Below are positions 8,900 through 16,852 of a stretch of DNA of 64,000 nucleotides, piece after piece. The notes under the pieces are model-generated. The model was not told where the DNA came from. It worked only from the letters and a program-made list of their open reading frames with translations, and did no database searches. This stretch comes from Psychrobacter glacincola. Lineage in GTDB: Bacteria; Pseudomonadota; Gammaproteobacteria; Pseudomonadales; Moraxellaceae. Position 1 is the stretch's first letter, and the number at the start of each line of letters is the position of its first letter. A program made the translations under genes and the position numbers. The stretch spans positions 124,001-188,000 of the forward strand of contig NZ_CAJGZK010000001.1 in NCBI RefSeq assembly GCF_904846215.1, given 5' to 3'.

Positions 8900-9796
8900 T
8901 TACCTTACGACAATAGAGTAAATAAGAAAAGCTATAGGCAGTCCAAGAAAAATAACAATAGTAATAGTCGCATATAGGATAGTACGTACAACGCTCTCTG
9001 TTTTAGCTTCTAATGCGCGATTGAGTTCACTAGAGAGCTTATGGATTTTTATTTTTAAGTCAGAGATTTCTGAGTTATTAATCTTAAAGCTGGTCTCTAT
9101 TTTTTGTTTTAATCTTTCAACTTCAGCTGTTAGTAAGTGCTCATTGATAGCACTGAGGTGATTTGATTCATTTTTTATTGCGTTACGAACTTCACTATAA
9201 TGCTGATGTAGCACCTTTTCGATAGACTGTAGCGCTAAGCTTTGGTTATTTAGCGTCGATGGGATGTCTTCATTCAGATTCTTGATGTTATTGTTTATTT
9301 CTAATAAATGATTCTTACTGACTTGTTCTAATCCTTTAGCGTGTGTCTTGCTAGTCTCGTTCAAAAGTACCGCGTGTGCTGCTAACTGTTTAGCGATAGC
9401 TGCATTAACATTATTTAAACTGCTATCTATATCTGATAAGTGCTTTTTACCAATATCTTCTAAAGCTTTAGGATGAGCTTTACTGGCACTTTCTAGCAGT
9501 ATGGCATGTTTGTCTAGTTTGCTTGCAATACTATCGTTAATTTTTCCTAAATTCTTATCTAATCCTGACAAGTATTTATTACTTACATCTTCTAAGCTTT
9601 TAGGATGGTTTTTGCCGACTTCTGTGAGAAGTAAAGCATGTTTTTCTAAATTGTCAACAATGTCACTATTGATTTTTTTGATATTTTTATTGGCATCTAA
9701 TAGGTGTTTTTGACTTACTTGTTGCGATAAGCTCAACACCAATTCATTAAACTCTTTTTGCAAGGCTTGCTGTTGTGCTAAGTCTTCAGTATCCAT
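8900..9796 (-). CDS. Repeat coiled-coil, C-terminally membrane-anchored protein (operon gene 1)
   Basis: 298 residues; I do not recognise a family. Four consecutive 44-residue repeats span residues 28-71, 72-115, 116-159 and 160-203. Each has the pattern K-x-L...N(I/L)xxIN...KHAxLL...(K/T)HxKxLE, the last being diverged. As 44 is four times 11, this suggests a hendecad coiled coil. A second coiled coil (about 215-268) follows, then one C-terminal membrane segment (about 270-296) ending in Arg. There is no signal peptide, so most of the protein should face the cytoplasm as a tail-anchored rod. It is the first gene of the operon, ahead of two dynamin-like GTPases, and could be their membrane receptor or spacer. 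ATG is preceded by GGGGAT. Confidence 0.72.
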   Translation of the reverse strand: MDTEDLAQQQALQKEFNELVLSLSQQVSQKHLLDANKNIKKINSDIVDNLEKHALLLTEVGKNHPKSLEDVSNKYLSGLDKNLGKINDSIASKLDKHAILLESASKAHPKALEDIGKKHLSDIDSSLNNVNAAIAKQLAAHAVLLNETSKTHAKGLEQVSKNHLLEINNNIKNLNEDIPSTLNNQSLALQSIEKVLHQHYSEVRNAIKNESNHLSAINEHLLTAEVERLKQKIETSFKINNSEISDLKIKIHKLSSELNRALEAKTESVVRTILYATITIVIFLGLPIAFLIYSIVVR

Positions 9797-9829
9797 AATA
9801 TCCCCGTCAAAAAATTAAATATTATAAGT

Positions 9830-9846
9830 TATCCTCTGATAGGATA
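9830..9846. promoter_or_regulatory. Inverted repeat upstream of the dynamin-like operon, possible operator
   Basis: TATCCT-CTGAT-AGGATA has perfect 6-base arms and sits 34 bases upstream of the first start codon. A TATAAT-like box on the minus strand (9821-9826) overlaps its edge. It looks like an operator at the promoter, but no regulator gene is present nearby. Confidence 0.35.
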
Positions 9847-9895
9847 ATAGCAATATATAGTCGACTTTTTATGAAGATACTTTGTTATAGAACTA

Positions 9896-10507
9896 GGGTC
9901 TGTTTAACATTCATAATTTCAACCAGAGATCAGCACAAGCAAGAGCCATCGTATTTTCACAGCTTTGTTTAAGCGTATCAAATCTTGTGGCAACGGCTCT
10001 ATAGTTTTTTAGTTTAGCGAAAGGGTTTTCTAATAAGTGCCGAGCCTTGTATAAGCACCAGTTGACATGATTGTTGGTGAACTTCGTATTCTGTTTACGA
10101 GGAATATTATTGAAGTAACCCGCTTGTTTAATACGTTTTCTTAGTGCATCAGAATCATAGCCGTTATCGGCACATAATATCTCTGTTGTAATTAAATCTA
10201 TCTTATCAATTAAGTTTGGTGCTACCTTCACATCATGAGTAGTGCCATTTGATAATACAAAAGCGATGAAGTAATCAGCTTTTCCAATCATTTCAATCAT
10301 TTCAATCATTTCACCTGCAACTTGACTGTCATGGACGTCACTCCCAGTAATTTTAAAATTGAGCGGATATCCATCGGCATCACAGTATAGATGTATCTTT
10401 GTAGTTGCACCGCCACGGCTTCGTCCAATTGCTCTATATTCACTAATCCTAATTCCACTTGCACGCTGATGACAGTGAACATATACCCCAGCTATTTCAG
10501 CCCTCAA
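9896..10507 (-). mobile_element. IS5-family insertion sequence remnant B, inverted relative to A
   Basis: The end next to the dynamin-like operon reads GGGTCTGTTTAACATTCATAA from 9896 and is preceded by TA (9894-9895). This matches the end of remnant A at 4970 in inverted orientation. The transposase gene runs away from that end on the minus strand. The other terminus could not be found, and the element is incomplete at its 5' side, so the right boundary is approximate. Confidence 0.7.
9911..10507 (-). pseudogene. IS5-family transposase, mosaic and N-truncated
   Basis: 198 codons are open, but the protein is a patchwork. The first part (HCHQRASGIRISEYRAIGRSRGGATTKIHLYCDADG) runs to TGSDVHDSQVAGEMIEMI. 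A second stretch, FVLSNGTTHDVKVAPNLIDKIDL, then repeats the same structural position from another IS5-family transposase before CADNGYDSDALRKRIKQAG. The central strand is therefore duplicated, and (MIE)n is expanded at the junction. The N-terminal domain with the first catalytic Asp is missing. Most probably it arose by recombination between two related IS copies and is inactive. Confidence 0.72.
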
Positions 10508-11569
10508 ACGTATTAGTAGGCTACTTAAAATAGACCGCTATAATGGAACTACTTATAACAAACTGCTGAACCAGCTCATCTATTGAGTTACGTATCATAG
10601 ATACCGTGTAACCTTTATAATAAAGCTAACTCATAGCTTGTACTAAAACTTCTAAAAGAATTACGCGTCGATTTTATAAGTTATTGAATTTATTGCAATT
10701 AACATACTAGACATGTAAGAATATCGGACTAATTCGATCTAACATGTAAAGTATATGGATGCTTTACATATTGTAGAATCTACGACTTGAAAAATATAGG
10801 AACTCTACGATCAATCATGTATGCCGTCCAAACCTTCTCACTAATGGTTCAGTTCGTTATATATTTGGTTCAATATAGCTTGAATACAAGAAAACTGAAT
10901 AAAGTCTCTATAAATAGCAGAGTAAAAACGTTTGAATCCATACCTAATTTACAGAATATCGACTATATCGAATTCGCTGACCATCGTTAATATCTCTAAC
11001 ATGTAAAAGTATCGGACTAATTATAAATATATAGTTATTCTATTCATAGGAATGGTGTTGAAGTTAATAGTGATTTTAAAGAGCTTGTGACGACGGTATT
11101 TGACACAGCACTCGTCTTTGTTACTTCTGACCATATATTGGCTGATATCGTACCCTTACGCACTTAAATAGGTATGCAATCAATACTCGCCATAGCACTG
11201 ACTCGTCTCATCATGAGCTACTCTAATCAGTAATTCAACCTAATTGCGATGGATCTACTGCTCACCAATGTGACGATTGGTACAGTCTTAGTAGCTTGAT
11301 GATTTTACGTTAATACTAAAACTCATAGGTGTCGTAGTTAAGACTCTCAGCAGTTTAAATAAGGGTTGTTGTACTCAGGATATGTCACATATTAAGGTTC
11401 ATGAACCAGTTGTTTCTATCTTTAGTATAGATCATTGTTTTTACTAGATAATTATCTCTTTTAACTCGTGAACCTAACTTTAGGTACGCATAAGTTAAAT
11501 GATACGTTTTAGAGTTAATGCTAGCAATGGCTTTAGATGATTAAATTTCTAGTGCACTATTAATAGCGA
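10508..11569. other. Non-coding, decayed tract with short direct repeats
   Basis: About 1.06 kb without a credible intact gene. A 24-base near-repeat containing ATCGGACTAATT occurs at 10711-10734 and 10999-11022, and the core TAACATGTAA recurs at about 10740. An inverted repeat ATGTAAAG/CTTTACAT is at 10744-10769. An open frame at 10787-10990 has no recognisable features. A possible dead gene fragment lies at about 11054-11297. The tract looks like the decayed margin of the accessory island. Confidence 0.5.
11054..11297 (+). pseudogene. Possible decayed coding remnant
   Basis: One frame reads protein-like text broken by stops: FKELVTTVFDTALVFVTSDHIL, LRT-stop-IGMQSILAIALTRLIMSYSNQ-stop-FNLIAMDLLL. 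The hydrophobic pattern suggests a former membrane protein, but I cannot name a family. It may be chance. Confidence 0.25.
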
Positions 11570-11791
11570 TTACTTGTTTCTTCTTAAACGCTCAATGAGC
11601 CAGCCTGCTAGTGGGAATGACACCATCTGTGTCAACGGAACGAGTATTATCGTTTCAATCAATACCACCAACGGCAGACTTAAATCATGGGTCACAGGCT
11701 TTAGTAACGTTAATACGATCAAGAGCGTCGGATAAAGTCCGACATATCCTACTAATATGCGTATCAGTCTGTCTTTAACTTTTTCATTCAT
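11570..11791 (-). CDS. Small membrane protein, two predicted membrane segments
   Basis: 73 residues. Two hydrophobic stretches (about 13-29 and 39-65) are linked by a short polar loop, with basic residues at both ends (KVKDR at the start, RLRRNK at the end) that would keep the termini in the cytoplasm. The layout resembles small DUF2798-type proteins, but that is only a guess. It lies downstream of the old-yellow-enzyme gene on the same strand, with a terminator-like hairpin between, so it is probably transcribed separately. Function unknown. Confidence 0.6.
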   Translation of the reverse strand: MNEKVKDRLIRILVGYVGLYPTLLIVLTLLKPVTHDLSLPLVVLIETIILVPLTQMVSFPLAGWLIERLRRNK

Positions 11792-11826
11792 TACATTACA
11801 CCAGAAACCATTAATTTTATAAGTAA

Positions 11827-11852
11827 AAATAAGGCCACGAATGGCCTTATTT
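11827..11852 (-). terminator. Rho-independent terminator downstream of nemA-like gene
   Basis: The hairpin AAATAAGGCC-acgaat-GGCCTTATTT has perfect 10-base arms. On the minus strand it ends in a U-rich tail. It lies between the reductase stop (11949) and the next gene start (11791). Confidence 0.75.
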
Positions 11853-11948
11853 GTTTAACTACTTTTGCTTTTTAACTATTCTTGATATAGTCAATCCACT
11901 ATTAAATAAATACACCCGTAGCGCCTGATAATAGCGTTGATTTTTTAT

Positions 11949-13091
11949 TTAGGACTGACTATAGCGCGGATAATCACTATAGCCAATCTCAGTGCCGCCA
12001 TACATCGTGGCAGGATCTGTCTCATTGAGGGGCCAATTATTGGCTATGCGCTCAGGTAAATCGGGATTAGCAATAAAAGGACGACCAAAAGCAAATAAAT
12101 CCCCATAACCTTTAGATAATATATCGACCGACTTCTGCACAGTGTATTTACCCGCATAAATAATACGTCCTGAAAACTCAGCTCTGACCGCTTGATAAAA
12201 AGGCTCTGGTAAATCAGGCGCGTTGTCCCAATCAGCCTCCGCAATGGATAAGTAAGCAATGCCCGCTTGTTCAAGCACTTTAACGGCTTCAATATAAGTA
12301 TGGTGCGGGTCTGATTCTACCAGCCCTAAATACACACGGGTCTCGTTGGTACTTGCAAATAATGGCGCAAAACGTACGCCTAAACGATCAGCACCAACCA
12401 CATCACTGACGGCAGCGACGATCTCTTGTAAGAAGCGCAGACGATTGGTCAGTGAACCCCCATATTGATCATCACGTGTATTGCTATGCTCAGAGATAAA
12501 CTGATTCACTAAGTAACCATTGGCACAATGCAGCTCTACCCCATCGAAACCCGCTTCTAAGGCGTTGCGTGCGGCTGCCGCATACATAGCGACCAGTTCA
12601 CCCACTTCTTCTGTGCTCAGTGCACGCGGCTCACTTGGGTCGGCTAAAGCGCCCTCGCCTGGACCTGTTTCAATAAATACTTTGACATTGTCAGCAGTGA
12701 TGGCAGAAGGCCCGATAGGCTGAGCTTGGTTCGGTTGTAAGCTGGTATGAGACACACGGCCAACGTGCCAAAGCTGCGCAAAAATAATACTGCCTTTAGC
12801 ATGTACCGCCTGCGTGACTTTTTTCCAGCCTTCGATTTGGGCTTGTGAGTGAATACCTGGCGTCCACGCATAACCTTGACCTCTAGGTTCAATCTGCGTA
12901 CCTTCAGTCACCATAAAGCCCGCTGTAGCGCGCTGTGCATAATAGCTTGCCATTAAGTCATTAGCAATATTATCTGGTTGCGTGCTACGAGAACGCGTCA
13001 ACGGTGGCATCACGATACGGTTTTTAAGCGTATAAGGGCCAAGCTCTACAGATGAAAATAATGTACTGGTATTTGGTATAGGTTGTTTCAT
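11949..13091 (-). CDS. nemA: Old-yellow-enzyme alkene reductase, NemA-like
   Basis: 380 residues, normal length for the FMN-dependent old yellow enzyme family, which reduces electrophilic alkenes such as N-ethylmaleimide, and nitro compounds, using NAD(P)H. Family marks include LKNRIVMPPLTRSR near 22-35, FAQLWHVGR near 104-112 and the substrate-binding His188/Asn191 in the ELHCANGYLVNQF stretch. QYGGSLTNR follows at 209-217, and the FMN-phosphate region AFGRPFIANPDL near 340. A LysR gene is divergent 153 bases away and is its likely electrophile-responsive regulator. The physiological substrate cannot be read from the sequence. Confidence 0.92.
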   Translation of the reverse strand: MKQPIPNTSTLFSSVELGPYTLKNRIVMPPLTRSRSTQPDNIANDLMASYYAQRATAGFMVTEGTQIEPRGQGYAWTPGIHSQAQIEGWKKVTQAVHAKGSIIFAQLWHVGRVSHTSLQPNQAQPIGPSAITADNVKVFIETGPGEGALADPSEPRALSTEEVGELVAMYAAAARNALEAGFDGVELHCANGYLVNQFISEHSNTRDDQYGGSLTNRLRFLQEIVAAVSDVVGADRLGVRFAPLFASTNETRVYLGLVESDPHHTYIEAVKVLEQAGIAYLSIAEADWDNAPDLPEPFYQAVRAEFSGRIIYAGKYTVQKSVDILSKGYGDLFAFGRPFIANPDLPERIANNWPLNETDPATMYGGTEIGYSDYPRYSQS

Positions 13092-13244
13092 AACACTCTC
13101 TTGTAAAGCAAACGGATAGGCTTATTTTTTTGAGCCAAGCACCCTGTTTCCAGGTTTGATTGGCGACTTAAGCAATGTTGGTAAGCATAGAGCGTTACAG
13201 GTACAATTAGAAACAACCCTTTCTTGTTTAAGATACAACTATTA

Positions 13245-14141
13245 ATGGTACAGATTATGAATGGTATGAACCGGCTTGATATTAAGCAGCTTAGGGTGCT
13301 TCAGTCACTACTTGATCTAAAAAATCTCTCACAAGTCGCGCGCAAAATGGGTCTGACGCAACAAGCGATTAGCGAGCAGTTGCGTAAGCTGCGCGATCTA
13401 TTTGATGACCGTTTGTTTATTCGTCAAGGCAATAGCATGGTGGCAACGCCAAAGGCACTATCGATGCAGCAACCTATCGACGATATATTAAAGCAGCTAG
13501 AGGTGCTATTAGAGCCAGAGGTATTTACACCGCAAACCTACAAAGGCGTCTTTACGATTAGTGCGACCGACTATGCGACGCAGGCATTATTGCCGCAATT
13601 GTTTCATATAACGCGCCGTGAAGCGCCTGATTTAAAATTGATCGTGCGCGACTTCGCCTTAGACAATATTAATCAGCTGATTGCCGCAGGCGAACTTGAT
13701 TTGCTGATTACTTTTCCAGAATTTATCCCTGATAACTTATCGTATGTGACGCTATTTGAAGAGCAGCACTTATGTATTACAGGTTATAAAAATGAGCTGG
13801 CGACAGAGATATTGACACTGGCGCAAATTGCCGCACACCCGCAGCTGGTGGTATCCCCTTCGCGTGCCAATTTGCGTGGCTCCCATGATCAATGGTTCGC
13901 AGAAAAAGGGCTCAAGCGCAACATCGTTATGTCAGTTCCTAGCTTTTCAGCGGTACCAGATATTCTGCACACCACCGATATGATTGCGTTTTATCCTGCG
14001 CGGCTATTGCCAAACAGTAAGGTCAAAGAGATTACGGTGGAAGCCTTACCGCCTACCTTTAAGGTAATAGCCGCATGGCATCCACGTACCAATGACAGTG
14101 GCATACATCGCTGGTTAATTGAGCAATTAAGAAATTTATAG
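13245..14141 (+). CDS. LysR-family transcriptional regulator
   Basis: About 298 residues. The N-terminal winged helix-turn-helix (LDIKQLRVLQSLLDLKNLSQVARKMGLTQQAISEQLRKL) is followed by a periplasmic-binding-like effector domain (SATDYATQALLPQLF onward). ATG at 13245 is chosen. TTG at 13224 would add seven residues, and ATG at 13257 would remove four; none has a strong ribosome-binding site. It is divergent from the old-yellow-enzyme gene, the classic LysR arrangement, so it probably controls that gene. The effector is unknown. Confidence 0.88.
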   Translation: MVQIMNGMNRLDIKQLRVLQSLLDLKNLSQVARKMGLTQQAISEQLRKLRDLFDDRLFIRQGNSMVATPKALSMQQPIDDILKQLEVLLEPEVFTPQTYKGVFTISATDYATQALLPQLFHITRREAPDLKLIVRDFALDNINQLIAAGELDLLITFPEFIPDNLSYVTLFEEQHLCITGYKNELATEILTLAQIAAHPQLVVSPSRANLRGSHDQWFAEKGLKRNIVMSVPSFSAVPDILHTTDMIAFYPARLLPNSKVKEITVEALPPTFKVIAAWHPRTNDSGIHRWLIEQLRNL

Positions 14142-14224
14142 TGTATAGGGTTAGCCACTCTTAAAGTTAGCTTATTGAGCAGCCCTAAACTCGATATAAC
14201 CATCATTTAGACTCAGTAAATATC

Positions 14225-14389
14225 TTATGCAATACTCGCAAAATCAGGTATAAGGTCTTTATTGGGGATAGAGCGGTCTATATTGATGGCTGTACCTTTA
14301 CTCAATGCGCCAAGGTTGTAGTCTGAAAATTCATAATATAGAGCAACGACATAACCCATAATCACTAGCGCTGGGGTTGGTAATTTTGC
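14225..14389 (-). pseudogene. Remnant of a second uroporphyrinogen-III C-methyltransferase (3' end only)
   Basis: On the minus strand 54 codons and a TAA read LPTPALVIMGYVVALYYEFSDYNLGALS. This aligns with the C-terminus of the intact SUMT gene at 17764 (LPTPALLIMGDVVTLHGEF-AAYNLGALG). The upstream coding part is missing: the similarity stops at 14389 and the preceding sequence does not match. It is the fossil tail of a paralogous or replaced cobA/cysG gene. The sigma-54 promoter of cyanase begins 99 bases further on. Confidence 0.75.
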
Positions 14390-14487
14390 CTATCCAGCAG
14401 CAGTGATTTGATAGCAGTTTTTAGTGTTATGAGCGTCACTTGCGGTGACTGAATATAGTCCTGTCTTGTCAGATGCCTACTTTGAAC

Positions 14488-14503
14488 TGGCACGACCCTT
14501 GCA
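14488..14503 (+). promoter_or_regulatory. Sigma-54 promoter of cynS
   Basis: TGGCACGACCCTTGCA matches the -24/-12 consensus TGGCACG-N4-TTGCA at every defined position, with correct GG-N10-GC spacing. It lies 71 bases upstream of the cyanase ATG, on the same strand. Sigma-54 promoters need an activator such as NtrC, which fits use of cyanate as a nitrogen source. Confidence 0.85.
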
Positions 14504-14573
14504 GCTTATCACTTGTATTGATACTTATAATGCGAAAGCCTACTTTTATCTTAAACTGTCGGAGTAATTGAGT

Positions 14574-15014
14574 ATGACACGCGAAGAATTAACAGAAGCT
14601 ATCATTTTGGCTAAAAAGAACAAGGGTCTCAGCTGGGAAGATATTGCCGCCCATTTGGAAATGGGGGTGGTTTGGGTGACGTCAGCTTGTTTTGGTAATA
14701 ATAGTATGCCAGAAGCGCCTGCTACTAAATTATGCTCATTGCTAGAGCTTCCAGATCAAGCAATGACTACTTTAATGGAATATCCAACAAAAAGTTGGGG
14801 GCGTGATGTACCTCAAGATCCTCTTATCTATAGGCTATATGAGGCCGTTGGCATCTACGGTACGAGCATTAAAGAAGTGGTCCAAGAAAAGTTTGGAGAT
14901 GGCATTATGAGTGCAATCGATTTTTCTATTGATATTGATAAAGAAGAAAATCCTAATGGTGATAGAGTAATTATCGTACTCAATGGCAAATTTTTACCCT
15001 ATAAAACGTGGTAA
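14574..15014 (+). CDS. cynS: Cyanate hydratase (cyanase)
   Basis: 146 residues from ATG 14574, close to the family length. Cyanase converts cyanate and bicarbonate to carbamate and CO2, and carbamate then releases ammonia. The N-terminal helical domain (TREELTEAIILAKKNKGLSW) and the C-terminal catalytic domain are complete. The catalytic Arg87, Glu90 (IYRLYEAVGIYG) and Ser113 (GDGIMSAIDF) correspond to R96, E99 and S122 of the E. coli enzyme. ATG 14574 has GGAG nine bases upstream; TTG 14568 is too close to it. It is convergent with the nitrate cluster and driven by a sigma-54 promoter. No CynT carbonic anhydrase or cyanate transporter is adjacent. Confidence 0.95.
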   Translation: MTREELTEAIILAKKNKGLSWEDIAAHLEMGVVWVTSACFGNNSMPEAPATKLCSLLELPDQAMTTLMEYPTKSWGRDVPQDPLIYRLYEAVGIYGTSIKEVVQEKFGDGIMSAIDFSIDIDKEENPNGDRVIIVLNGKFLPYKTW

Positions 15015-15036
15015 TTCAACCTGACATAGGATTGAG

Positions 15037-16755
15037 CTACCAATAATGACTCAAAACCATACTAACCACTACCATCGATAAAACAATGCTTACACCTTGC
15101 CAAAATCGCACTGGATCACGATCGATCCATGCGGCTTTGTGATCCCGTTTAAAGTCTGAGCTTGGGCTATTAAGCTCGTAGATAAATTCAGAAACTTCTT
15201 TATAGCGACGTTTTGGATCGATATCTAGTGCTTTGTTTATAGCATACACTGACCAATCTGGTATACGTATGCCCAGCTCTAGCAATGATCTAATTTTAAG
15301 TTGATGTTGTGCTTTTTTGCTTTGGGCACTAGATAACTTCAAGCCATACGGCAGTTGACCACTTAGAATCTGATACGTTAATACCCCTAGAGAAAAAACA
15401 TCACTTCCTGCCGTGCCTGCAGCACCTAATAAATATTCAGGTGCCGTATACTGCAAACTTCCCGGCACTGTATTGTCAGCATTAACACCCTCTAAACCTG
15501 CAATGTTAACTTCACCAAAATCAATAATCGTGACCGTCCCCTGATCATCTATTAAGATATTCTCTGGTCTTAGATCACGATGAATAATCTCGGCGCGGTG
15601 CATGACCTGTAATCCCGTTGCAATTTGCTGAATGATAGACCGTACTTGATGCAGGCTCGGTTTTGGATGCTCTGCCATCCACTGCGCTAAGCTCTGAGCT
15701 TCAATATAGTTGCTTAGCGTGTATAGCTTTGAGCGCGGTGTTTTTAGATTCGGCGCGGTCATTAAATGAGTATTATTTAGGCGCCGGGCGACCCACTCTT
15801 CCATGAGCATACTCTCAATGTGCTTATTATCCTGACTCTTTTCAGCAGAAGGGGTTTTTAAGACATAGAAATTTTCACTCTGGTCTGTTACCAAGTAGGT
15901 ATGGCTACGCGGCGTTTTTCCTAATGGCCTAACAACTGATAGTCCATCAATTACTGCCCCTTTTTGTAGCAAATTTATAGGAGTCAGGTTTTTATTGTGC
16001 TCATAAAACTCACTTTTATCTGCCACTGGTAAATCGTTAATTTTTATAACTAAAGCACTGGTGTCATCTACAGAGCCTTTTGTGACAGCCAATTCGCACA
16101 AGGCTTGAGCACAGGTAGCGTTCGACAGTTTTTCTGGTGTTTGAATAATATCGTTATCACTTAAATATTCATGAACACCGTCACTTAATAAGAAATAAGT
16201 CGCGTCTAACTGTGCTTCAATGTTCAGATAATCCAGACGGATGTGATTGTCCAATCCTAATGCGGCACTTAAATAGGTACGTTCGTCATCGTAAACTTGA
16301 CGATGATCTTGAGTGAGTATGGTGATAGCACCATCATGTAGCATAACGACACGAACATCGCCTGAGTGAAATATGTGAATGGTGCGTGATTTGATAATAA
16401 GCGCAGCAAATGCACACACATACCCTTTATTTTGATTAAAACTGTATCCGCCTTGCCGACTTTGCGCCACCAACCATGAATTTATAGACAGTAAAACCTT
16501 AAATCCTGATGTTTTTACAGACCAAGTCTCTGGGGTATCTAAATAATCGTTCAAAAAACTACTCACTGCTATTTGACTGGCTTCTGCACCAAATTGACTG
16601 GTACTGATACCATCAGCAACGGCAAACACAGCGCCTTTAGATGTTAACAAACTACCGTCAGGCACATAGGCGATAAGGGCATCTTGGTTTACCGGTTTTC
16701 CTATTCCTGCTTGTGAGTGCTGACTGATACTCACCGAAAAACGTTTCTGTGTCAT
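15037..16755 (-). CDS. PP2C phosphatase - Ser/Thr kinase fusion, C-terminal membrane anchor (copy 2)
   Basis: About 572 residues. The N-terminal PP2C domain shows NQDA, AVADGIS, FLLSDGVHEY and DDTSALV, which supply the metal-binding Asp residues. A Hanks-type kinase domain follows, with Lys in FYVLKTPS, HRDLRPEN (about 392-399; Arg replaces the usual Lys after HRDL), DFG (about 412-414) and APEY. A hydrophobic helix at the extreme C-terminus anchors it. Kinase and opposing phosphatase in one chain suggest a self-contained reversible switch. It ends the nitrate cluster, so it may modulate nitrate uptake or reduction; its target is not known. ATG 16755 is preferred over the upstream TTG. Confidence 0.88.
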   Translation of the reverse strand: MTQKRFSVSISQHSQAGIGKPVNQDALIAYVPDGSLLTSKGAVFAVADGISTSQFGAEASQIAVSSFLNDYLDTPETWSVKTSGFKVLLSINSWLVAQSRQGGYSFNQNKGYVCAFAALIIKSRTIHIFHSGDVRVVMLHDGAITILTQDHRQVYDDERTYLSAALGLDNHIRLDYLNIEAQLDATYFLLSDGVHEYLSDNDIIQTPEKLSNATCAQALCELAVTKGSVDDTSALVIKINDLPVADKSEFYEHNKNLTPINLLQKGAVIDGLSVVRPLGKTPRSHTYLVTDQSENFYVLKTPSAEKSQDNKHIESMLMEEWVARRLNNTHLMTAPNLKTPRSKLYTLSNYIEAQSLAQWMAEHPKPSLHQVRSIIQQIATGLQVMHRAEIIHRDLRPENILIDDQGTVTIIDFGEVNIAGLEGVNADNTVPGSLQYTAPEYLLGAAGTAGSDVFSLGVLTYQILSGQLPYGLKLSSAQSKKAQHQLKIRSLLELGIRIPDWSVYAINKALDIDPKRRYKEVSEFIYELNSPSSDFKRDHKAAWIDRDPVRFWQGVSIVLSMVVVSMVLSHYW

Positions 16756-16852
16756 AGCAATGTCCAAAAGATAATGTCCAAAAGCTGAGTTTGATGCGTA
16801 AGCAATAAACCCCGCTTACGCGAGGTCTATGAACAACAAAACTTGCTTATTA

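Noticed and set aside
10787..10990. 67-codon open frame in the island margin
   Set aside because: No ribosome-binding site, no domain, surrounded by decayed sequence and short repeats; likely chance.
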